DNA from: Planctomycetales bacterium
GTDB lineage: Bacteria; 4484-113; JAFGCY01
Direction of reading: 5' to 3'
Assembly: GCA_024645305.1 (NCBI GenBank)
Contig: JAHEFU010000186.1
Coordinates: 1 to 5,916 of the forward strand
DNA: 5,916 nucleotides
The notes below the pieces were generated by a model. The model did no database searches, had not been told where the DNA came from, and saw only the letters and a program-made list of their open reading frames with translations. Positions 1-5,916 of this stretch are shown here, in pieces (position 1 is the first letter of the stretch; each line of letters begins with the position of its first letter). Both the position numbers and the translations under genes were made by a program.

Positions 1-644
1 ATGATCTGCCGCCCGCCACCGCCCATGTTGATGCTCGTGAGCGAGGCGTAGATCGGGTCGTCCTTCTCGCAGACATTGCAGGGGGCCCCCACAGGGACAT
101 ACAGCCGGCCGTCGGGACCGAAGCGGATGAACTTCCAGCCATGGTGCTCATCCGTCGGGTAGCGTTCAAGCAGGACCGGCTCGGGTGGACTGGCCAGCTG
201 GACTTCGATGTCGTCATAGCGCCAGATCCGGCTGATCTCCGCCACGTAGAGGTCTCCATCGCGGAACTCCACGCCAACGGGCTGCTTCAGCCCGCTGGCA
301 ACCACGTGACGCTCGTCGGCCACGAAGTCCCCGTCCGTGTCCCGCAGGGCGTAGACATTCCCCGCGCCGCGGCTGCCCACGAACAGCGTACCCTCCGGGC
401 TGAGCTTCAGCTCCCGTGCGCTGTCAACGTTCTCCGCGTAGAACTCGATATGGAAGCCCTCCGGCAGCATAATGCCCCGCAGCAGAGGATTGGCCGTCTG
501 GCCTGCCACCAGCGGGCTTGCCGGCGCACTCTGGTTCTCGTAGCCGGTGTACCCGTCAGCGGCACCGGCCGGCGGGGATTCACGGCAGGCGGCGACTGCG
601 CCGATCAGCAGGGCAAGCAGAGTGATTGTCAGTCTGCGATTCAT
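1..644 (-). CDS. Glucose/sorbosone dehydrogenase-like PQQ quinoprotein, lipoprotein; 3' end outside window
   Basis: This is the N-terminal 214 residues of a protein cut by the left window edge. The start ATG (644-642) has a GGAG Shine-Dalgarno (plus-strand 657-654) nine bases upstream. A short basic segment (NRR) and a hydrophobic stretch end in VAAC, with Cys20 as the likely lipidated residue, so the protein should be exported and membrane-anchored. From about residue 60 it reads like the beta-propeller fold of PQQ-dependent sugar dehydrogenases of the sorbosone type: LPEGF (60-64), LSPEGTLFVGSRGAGNVYAL (81-100), a DTDGDFVAD stretch (102-110), DLYVAE (131-136), then HHGWK (167-171), FGPDGRLYVPVGAPCNVC (175-192). 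The HGWK and GAPCN-C motifs are characteristic of this family. Family knowledge: these enzymes oxidise sugars or related alcohols and aldehydes outside the cytoplasm with PQQ and pass electrons to a respiratory acceptor. Substrate cannot be told, and many homologues are uncharacterised. It is transcribed divergently from the superoxide dismutase gene. Confidence 0.85.
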   Translation of the reverse strand, partial: MNRRLTITLLALLIGAVAACRESPPAGAADGYTGYENQSAPASPLVAGQTANPLLRGIMLPEGFHIEFYAENVDSARELKLSPEGTLFVGSRGAGNVYALRDTDGDFVADERHVVASGLKQPVGVEFRDGDLYVAEISRIWRYDDIEVQLASPPEPVLLERYPTDEHHGWKFIRFGPDGRLYVPVGAPCNVCEKDDPIYASLTSINMGGGGRQI

Positions 645-776
645 GGGCTGTATCTCCAGGTTGATTGACCCCATCACCATACCCTATCTCCGCCACCGGA
701 CTGCCGGGCCGGCAAATCCGCGCTGCGAGCGGCCCTCGGAACCTGATCTGCCGATGAAACAAGCCAGGCATGGCGA

Positions 777-785
777 TGATAGTAT
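777..785 (+). promoter_or_regulatory. Possible extended -10 element for the superoxide dismutase gene
   Basis: TG-A-TAGTAT matches an extended -10 (TGn followed by four of six TATAAT positions), about 67 bases before the sod start codon. No good -35 hexamer lies at the expected distance; TGAAAC at 755-760 is weak and 19 bases away. The surrounding 207-base divergent region (645-851) otherwise shows only short palindromes, such as TGCCGGGCCGGCA at 702-714 and CACCGGTG at 820-827, and no convincing promoter for the leftward dehydrogenase gene. Confidence 0.3.
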
Positions 786-840
786 TAAGCCTGCCGCACC
801 GGCCACTGCATTTGGGAATCACCGGTGCAATCAGACAGGC

Positions 841-845
841 GGAGG
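841..845 (+). promoter_or_regulatory. Ribosome binding site that fixes the sodA start
   Basis: GGAGG, a full core Shine-Dalgarno, lies six bases before the ATG at 852. The reading frame is also open from a GTG at 825, but that would place the Shine-Dalgarno inside the coding region and add nine residues absent from the family, so 852 is the better start. Confidence 0.85.
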
Positions 846-851
846 AAAACC

Positions 852-1463
<612 letters not shown>

Positions 1464-1489
1464 GACAGACCCGATTATGAATAACAGGT

Positions 1490-1512
1490 GCCGCGGTGCA
1501 ATGCATCGCGGC
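1490..1512 (+). terminator. Hairpin after sodA, candidate terminator
   Basis: GCCGCGGTGC pairs with GCATCGCGGC across an AAT loop, giving a ten-pair stem with one G-U pair. It starts 26 bases after the sodA stop. Only a short T run (TTT at 1514-1516) follows, so it is a weak intrinsic terminator or an mRNA 3'-end stabilising hairpin. Confidence 0.6.
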
Positions 1513-1540
1513 ATTTGCATATGTCCGGACCGGCTGCCGC

Positions 1541-1549
1541 TGTTAGAAT
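1541..1549 (+). promoter_or_regulatory. Extended -10 promoter for the dockerin/propeller lipoprotein
   Basis: TG-T-TAGAAT is an extended -10 with five of six consensus positions. It would place transcription initiation near 1556, giving a leader of about 30 bases before the ATG at 1588. This supports 1588 over the upstream in-frame ATG at 1477, which lies before the promoter and the sodA hairpin. The nearest -35-like hexamer, TTGCAT at 1515-1520, is 23 bases away and too far for a classical pairing. Confidence 0.5.
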
Positions 1550-1577
1550 TACTGCGTGTTAATGGACTTTTACTGCC

Positions 1578-1581
1578 GGAG
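1578..1581 (+). promoter_or_regulatory. Ribosome binding site fixing the lipoprotein start
   Basis: GGAG sits six bases before the ATG at 1588. Starting here puts the lipobox Cys at residue 20, a normal lipoprotein signal peptide length. The upstream ATG at 1477 would add 37 residues and bury the signal peptide. Confidence 0.75.
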
Positions 1582-1587
1582 CTTGAC

Positions 1588-4512
1588 ATGAATCTGCTGA
1601 ACCGCGTGGGCGGCCCCCTGGCTATCGTCTTGCTGTTATCCGCCTGTGGCGGTGGATCCCCGGACATCTCCGTGCAACAGGCGGCTCTGCCTGTCCCGGC
1701 AGGTGTGGATGATGCTCTCTGGCAGGAGATGCAGTCTGAGCTGCAGCGCGTGCGTATCGAAAATGGCCGCGAGCGCAGTGTTTCCATGGCACCGCGGGAG
1801 CTTGGCAACCGTGTCAGCCAGATCGGCACCGAGGACAGCGGTGACGGTGGAGTCAACGTTGGCTGGTATTACCGCAATATCGGGGACTACGACCTCAACG
1901 GGCAGGTCACCATCTCGGACCTTACTCCGGTCGGTGTGGGTTTCCAGGCCACAGCCGCCGATCCCGCCTGGTTCAGCAAGGGTGCGGGGGATGGGGATGC
2001 CAACGGTGAGGTGAACATCGCCGACATCACACCCATCGGTGTGCACTTTGGCAACGCTGTCACGGGCTATATCGTGGAACATTCCACCACGCCGCAGTAC
2101 CTCGGCAGCTACGTGCCGGTGGCGGAGGTGCTGTTCAGCGAGGGCAGTTCCATTCCGGGCAAGGTCGTTGCCGAGATAACACTGCCGACGGAAACCAGGC
2201 AGATCTACTTCGAGGTGAAGATCGCCGGACTGAGCCCGGCGGACTCATACGGCATCCGGCCCTTCTATGAATTCGACGGCAAGCGCGAGCTGGGGATCGC
2301 CAGTTACGAAACCAAGCCCCCGGGCCAGTCCGAGGGCTGGCCGATGTCCGGTGGCAATGCGCAGCATACCGGCCTGAGCGATACATATTTCAGTGCAAAT
2401 GCGCAGCTGCTGGCTAACGGCGGTGGCCTGATCACGGCCTTCAGCACGCAGCCCGCCTTTGACGATGATGGCAATTACTACATGGGCACGGCCGATGGCC
2501 GGCTGCTCAAGTTCAGCGCAAACGGCAGCCAGCTCTGGGAGACCGAGCTGGGCTGGCGGGTGAACGCCCTGGAATTCACAGGCACTGAGTTCGGGGTGCT
2601 GGCCGCGACGGACAAGGGGCTGAGCTTCGTGGACAGTGCCGGGCAGATCCTGCACCAGGAAGCGCTGGGCCGGGTGCTCTCGCGCCCCGTGGTGCTGTTC
2701 GAGGATGCCAGCTTCCGGAACCAGGGAGGGGTCACCGCCGCTGGCAGGCTCTGGAGTGTGCACCTGATCAAAGGCAGTGGCGTGGAGCTGGCCTTCGCGC
2801 AGGACCTGGGCGGTCCGACTCCCGGCAACGCAGTCACGAGCGGGCTGCGGATCTTCACCGTCGTCAAGGGAGTGGGTGGCGCGGATGACACCGTGGTTTC
2901 CACGGACTTCGCCGGTAATGACGAGCAGGTGCATGAGACTGCAGCGGATATCCACAGCGCGCTGCGTGTCGGGCTTGACAACCGCATCTGGGCCAATATC
3001 GCAGGCCTGCGGCTGCAGTCCTGGGACCCCGATGGCAGCGCCTCAGACATGGTCACGCCCTCCGCCGGTGTGTTCGGCGCATTCGACACGGATAAGCAGG
3101 AGAACCGGCTGTGGATCAGCCGGGAGGAGGGCGGGGGCTGGAGCCTGATGGAATGGGACACGGGTTTCAACATCGAGAAGAACCAGCAGCCCGTCGGCCA
3201 GCCGGTTGTCTCCCTGATCGACACGGGCAGCCACCTGGCGGTGGCCCTGGAGGATGGCAAGCTGGCATCCTACGATGACGCCCTGATCGAGCGCTTCACA
3301 GTGGACCTGAAGGGTGGGCTGACGCCAATCAGTGAAGCCCAGCTGGACTTTGCCGCACAGGTCGGAAGCGAGGGGCGCGTGACTGTGCTGCAGGTGCCGG
3401 TCTTCTCCGGGATCAACAATGCCTCCGGCGACATCGTGCTGAGCGCGGGAGACAGCCTGAACGAGGCCCGTCTGAACATCGCATCCATTGACAGGAGTGC
3501 CCAGATACTGAGCAACCTGCTTTCCCAGGTGGAAGCCGACCTGCTCAATCCACCTCTGATTCAGAAGCTCGGCGGACCACTGGACGGCCCGGGCGTTGTG
3601 GCCACCTCATCGGTGCTGACGAAGATCCCGCTCAGTCCGACCACAAACCGCACCCGGGTGGGGATCACATTCCGGATCAACCTGCCACCGCTGGATGCAC
3701 CGCGGCTGACGGACAGCCTGCGTGCCGCATCGTCTGGCATCGGCGGGTGTGGCGTGGCAATGTACGAGGATGACGGCAAGCTGGCCTGGGACGAGTTCTT
3801 TGACGACGAGGAGATCGGCGCAACCTCATTCAGTTTCCGCCGGCTGCTGATGAACGCCTCGAACCTCGTTGCCAATACGCACCGCGTGATCTGCCTGACG
3901 GAGGCCACCGGTGCCGAGCTCTGGAGCAGGGAGCTGGACAGTCCCGGCGCCGCGGTGCCGGTTGCGGATGACGACGCACAGGCCTACGTGATCACGGAAT
4001 CCGGCCGCCTGCACAAGCTCAATGAGACGGGCCAGGACGTCTGGGTCGAGAACCATCCAGCACCGAGCACCGGCCTCGTGCTCTACGGTGACAACATCTA
4101 CTATGGCACCACTGGTGACCTGGTGGCCGTTGCCATTTCCGACGGGTCCCTGGTCTTCAGTGAAAGCCTGCCGGACGGCCTGGATGCCACGCCGGCGATC
4201 AGCTCCAGTGGGCTGCTGATGTGCGTGACCACAGCGGGCGATCTGCTGAGCCTCGATCTGGCGGGGGTTGACCATACGCCGCAGCTGCTGTTCGACGGCG
4301 AAGGACGGGCCGAGGCCCAGCCGGTCTGTGACGGCAGCGGACTCGTGGCCTGGCTGACGACGGATGGGATCGCACACTGCGCGGACCTCGGCGGCAACCT
4401 GCTGTGGGAAATTGACACCTACTCCACTGCCCGGGCAGAACTCTCCGTCGGAATGGATGGCACGCTGTACGTCCTGGATGAACTGGGTCGCATTGCACAG
4501 CTCGGTCAGTAG
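1588..4512 (+). CDS. Large surface lipoprotein: tandem dockerin-like EF-hand loops, Fn3-like domain and PQQ-like beta-propeller
   Basis: This 974-residue protein has no recognised gene name. Residues 1-20 form a lipoprotein signal peptide with lipobox LSAC (Cys20), followed by GGG; Asp is absent at +2, so outer-membrane sorting is plausible. Two dockerin-like Ca-binding loops follow at 99-119 and 134-155. Residues 158-245 look Fn3-like (TGYIVEHS near the start, DSYGIRPFYEFDG near the end). At 250-257 GWPMSGGN opens a segment typical of PQQ-like/WD-type propellers, with clear blades at 300-321 (ADGRLLKFSANGSQLW) and from about 728 to the C-terminus (for example GKLAW, TEATGAELWSREL, GNLLWEID, GTLYVLDELGRIAQL). 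Residues about 610-729 show no clear blade motif. No catalytic residues are recognised. PQQ-like repeats here are probably structural and not proof of cofactor binding. The gene has its own promoter and a hairpin after the stop, so it is probably monocistronic. Function unknown; a surface binding or scaffold role is inference. Confidence 0.9.
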   Translation: MNLLNRVGGPLAIVLLLSACGGGSPDISVQQAALPVPAGVDDALWQEMQSELQRVRIENGRERSVSMAPRELGNRVSQIGTEDSGDGGVNVGWYYRNIGDYDLNGQVTISDLTPVGVGFQATAADPAWFSKGAGDGDANGEVNIADITPIGVHFGNAVTGYIVEHSTTPQYLGSYVPVAEVLFSEGSSIPGKVVAEITLPTETRQIYFEVKIAGLSPADSYGIRPFYEFDGKRELGIASYETKPPGQSEGWPMSGGNAQHTGLSDTYFSANAQLLANGGGLITAFSTQPAFDDDGNYYMGTADGRLLKFSANGSQLWETELGWRVNALEFTGTEFGVLAATDKGLSFVDSAGQILHQEALGRVLSRPVVLFEDASFRNQGGVTAAGRLWSVHLIKGSGVELAFAQDLGGPTPGNAVTSGLRIFTVVKGVGGADDTVVSTDFAGNDEQVHETAADIHSALRVGLDNRIWANIAGLRLQSWDPDGSASDMVTPSAGVFGAFDTDKQENRLWISREEGGGWSLMEWDTGFNIEKNQQPVGQPVVSLIDTGSHLAVALEDGKLASYDDALIERFTVDLKGGLTPISEAQLDFAAQVGSEGRVTVLQVPVFSGINNASGDIVLSAGDSLNEARLNIASIDRSAQILSNLLSQVEADLLNPPLIQKLGGPLDGPGVVATSSVLTKIPLSPTTNRTRVGITFRINLPPLDAPRLTDSLRAASSGIGGCGVAMYEDDGKLAWDEFFDDEEIGATSFSFRRLLMNASNLVANTHRVICLTEATGAELWSRELDSPGAAVPVADDDAQAYVITESGRLHKLNETGQDVWVENHPAPSTGLVLYGDNIYYGTTGDLVAVAISDGSLVFSESLPDGLDATPAISSSGLLMCVTTAGDLLSLDLAGVDHTPQLLFDGEGRAEAQPVCDGSGLVAWLTTDGIAHCADLGGNLLWEIDTYSTARAELSVGMDGTLYVLDELGRIAQLGQ
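1882..2052 (+). other. Tandem dockerin-like calcium-binding loops within the lipoprotein
   Basis: Two related units encode residues 99-119 and 134-155. Unit 1 has Asp100, Asp102, Asn104 and Asp111; unit 2 has Asp135, Asp137, Asn139, Glu141 and Asp146. These fit EF-hand/dockerin loop positions 1, 3, 5 (7) and 12. Each loop runs into the same ending: SDLTPVGVGF in unit 1 and ADITPIGVHF in unit 2. The 13-residue linker between them includes WFSKGAG. The paired arrangement matches type I dockerins, but the Thr-Pro-(Val/Ile)-Gly endings differ from the Lys/Arg-rich recognition helix of cellulosomal dockerins. Confidence 0.75.
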
Positions 4513-4516
4513 GAAG

Positions 4517-4534
4517 GCCGGAACGCATTCTGGC
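4517..4534 (+). terminator. Hairpin after the lipoprotein stop codon, candidate terminator
   Basis: GCCGGAA pairs with TTCTGGC (one G-U pair) around a CGCA loop, beginning five bases after the TAG stop at 4510-4512. The following AAGCTTTG gives only a three-base T run, so termination by this hairpin alone would be weak. The rest of the 122-base convergent gap to purQ shows no gene and no clear terminator for the purQ strand. Confidence 0.5.
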
Positions 4535-4634
4535 AAGCTTTGACGAGCCAGGGATCCGGCTTCTGCTGGCCGGCGGGGTTCTATGTGGCCGTGTCAGCCT
4601 GTATCACTGCAACCAGTAACCTGCAACCTGTCCG

Positions 4635-5332
<698 letters not shown>

Positions 5333-5336
<4 letters not shown>

Positions 5337-5584
5337 AGGGACCTCACGCTCAGTTCATAATCCTCGGTGATCGGGTTGACCAGCAGCTGGCGGCACATCT
5401 CAGTGATGCGTTCCCGCGCCTGCTCCGCGCTGTCAGCTTCCAGCTGCAGGGTCATGTACTTGCCGACGCGTACATCGCTGGCACCTTCAAAGTGCAGGCG
5501 CCCCAGGGAGCGGCCGATGGCATCACCCTCCGGGTCAAGGATGTCGCGGCGCGGGCTGATGATGATTTCACAGGCGAACTGCAT
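5333..5584 (-). CDS. purS: Phosphoribosylformylglycinamidine synthase subunit PurS
   Basis: This 83-residue protein is the small structural subunit that holds PurQ and small PurL together in the FGAM synthase complex. It aligns over its whole length with the PurS family: ILDPEGDAIGRSLGRL (15-30), SDVRVGKYMTLQLEAD (36-51) and the C-terminal EMCRQLLVNPITEDYEL (62-78). The ATG at 5584-5582 gives the standard PurS N-terminus (MQFACEIIISPRRDILDPEG). The frame stays open 41 codons further upstream to an ATG at 5707, but that extension has no family counterpart. The Shine-Dalgarno is poor: GGGA ends ten bases before the ATG and overlaps a good -10 element, so the mRNA may be leaderless. Its stop overlaps the purQ start by four bases. 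Confidence 0.95.
5342..5345 (-). promoter_or_regulatory. Ribosome binding site for purQ inside the end of purS
   Basis: On the minus strand GAGG, followed by TCCCT, precedes the GTG start at 5336. It lies within the last codons of purS, which supports the GTG start and coupled translation of the two genes. Confidence 0.7.
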
Positions 5585-5590
5585 GGCCGA

Positions 5591-5619
5591 ATTATCCCAT
5601 CTGGATGCGGGCTGCTCAA
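5591..5619 (-). promoter_or_regulatory. Probable purSQ promoter, positioned for leaderless transcription
   Basis: On the minus strand TTGAGC (plus 5619-5614; four of six -35 positions), a 17-base spacer, then GATAAT (plus 5596-5591; five of six -10 positions) preceded by TGG, which makes an extended -10. The A of the purS ATG is the seventh base after the -10, exactly where initiation is expected. The hexamers and spacing are seen in the sequence; activity and start site are inference. Confidence 0.6.
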
Positions 5620-5659
5620 GCTGCAAGCAGCTGAATTCCGGGGAATCTGCTTTTTGCAG
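5611..5659. repeat. Three adjacent short inverted repeats between purS and the permease gene
   Basis: Three inverted repeats lie almost end to end: 5611-5631 (GCTGCT, nine-base centre, AGCAGC), 5635-5646 (ATTCC, GG, GGAAT) and 5647-5659 (CTGC, TTTTT, GCAG). The first covers the putative purS -35 hexamer. They could be operator sites for one or both divergent genes. Individually each is short enough to occur by chance, and none matches an operator I recognise. Confidence 0.35.
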
Positions 5660-5686
5660 CGCTTCCACTGGGTAAAGTGGATTCAC

Positions 5687-5916
5687 ATGCACCGTGGCCT
5701 TGGACATACGCTGGACATGCTAGGCCTGGGCTGGCACTTCGCCCTGCAGCGCCTCAAGACTGACATGGCCTACCCCTGGGACTTCATCTCCGAGACCTTC
5801 GCCAACATGCTCTACAGCGCGATCCAGCTGTTCTTCTTCTGGACGATCTTCCTGCATGTGCCGGACATCCGCGGCTACAGCCTGCCTGAAGTAGTGCTGA
5901 TCTGGGGCCTGGCTGA
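5687..5916 (+). CDS. ABC-2 type transport permease, N-terminal part; 3' end outside window
   Basis: The frame is open to the window end and gives 76 residues from the ATG at 5687. It resembles the N-terminus of the ABC-2 permease family (Pfam ABC2_membrane_6 type): an amphipathic basic start (HFALQRLKTDMAYPWDF), a first membrane segment at about residues 36-57 (NMLYSAIQLFFFWTIFL), then GYSLPEVVLIWG, a motif typical of the loop into the second helix. Such permeases pair with an ATPase in ABC exporters; the partner is not in view. The start is uncertain. ATG 5687 has GGA five bases upstream, while ATG 5717 gives a length closer to relatives I recall but lacks a Shine-Dalgarno. The gene diverges from purS across about 100 bases. 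Confidence 0.7.
   Translation, partial: MHRGLGHTLDMLGLGWHFALQRLKTDMAYPWDFISETFANMLYSAIQLFFFWTIFLHVPDIRGYSLPEVVLIWGLA

Noticed and set aside
771..792. AT-rich stretch before sodA considered as a Fur or Mur-type operator
   Set aside because: It does not show the symmetric hexamers of a Fur box; better read as a -10 region.
825..851. In-frame GTG upstream of the superoxide dismutase start
   Set aside because: The strong GGAGG lies between it and the ATG at 852, and the family N-terminus starts at the later codon.
1477..1587. In-frame upstream ATG that would lengthen the large lipoprotein by 37 residues
   Set aside because: It lies before the promoter and includes the sodA hairpin; the ATG at 1588 has a Shine-Dalgarno and yields a proper lipoprotein signal peptide.
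2245..3260. Long open frames on the minus strand opposite the large lipoprotein gene
   Set aside because: They are antisense shadows of a GC-rich gene, with low-complexity composition, no recognisable domain and no ribosome binding context.
4556..4573. Possible stem CCGGC/GCCGG as a terminator for purQ
   Set aside because: Five pairs with an eight-base loop, a competing pairing (4547-4551 with 4566-4570), and no T tract on either strand.
4607..4628. Direct repeat of CTGCAACC (4607-4614 and 4621-4628) near the end of purQ
   Set aside because: Only eight bases, two copies, located downstream of converging genes where an operator makes little sense; probably chance.
5585..5707. The purS frame stays open for 41 codons upstream to an ATG at 5707
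   Set aside because: The extension has no counterpart in PurS proteins, overlaps the start of the divergent permease and would contain the purS promoter; an open frame of this length is common in GC-rich DNA.

Overview
The window is a compact piece of a GC-rich bacterial chromosome that looks like ordinary housekeeping and cell-envelope DNA. There are no mobile elements, CRISPR arrays, tRNA or rRNA genes. Two of the six genes encode proteins with lipoprotein signal peptides (lipidated Cys20 in each), which points to a diderm (Gram-negative type) organism. Purine synthesis uses separate small PurS and PurQ subunits rather than the large fused PurL of typical gamma- and beta-proteobacteria, so those groups are unlikely. 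The dockerin-like plus PQQ-like surface protein suggests an environmental lineage such as Planctomycetota or another poorly cultured phylum. That placement is inference only; the sequence does not fix the phylum.

Layout from left to right. Positions 1-644 (minus strand) hold the 5' part of a glucose/sorbosone dehydrogenase-like quinoprotein lipoprotein, cut off by the window edge. A 207-base divergent intergenic region follows. Positions 852-1463 (plus) encode a manganese-type superoxide dismutase, followed by a hairpin at 1490-1512. Positions 1588-4512 (plus) encode a 974-residue lipoprotein with two dockerin-like EF-hand loops, an Fn3-like domain and a PQQ-like beta-propeller. It has its own extended -10 promoter and a hairpin just after its stop. 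Positions 5584-4635 (minus) are a purS-purQ operon converging on the lipoprotein gene. At the right edge, from about 5687 (plus), begins an ABC-2 type permease that diverges from purS and runs off the window.

The genes do not form one pathway. PurS and PurQ act together in the formylglycinamidine ribonucleotide (FGAM) synthase complex, whose PurL subunit is not encoded in this window. SodA protects the cytoplasm from superoxide. The two lipoproteins and the permease are envelope functions.

The points most worth a second look are three. The large dockerin/propeller lipoprotein has an unassigned central segment. The purS promoter is positioned so that transcription would begin at or next to the start codon (a possible leaderless mRNA). 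Three short inverted repeats are packed between the divergent purS and permease genes. I found no convincing undescribed multi-gene system.
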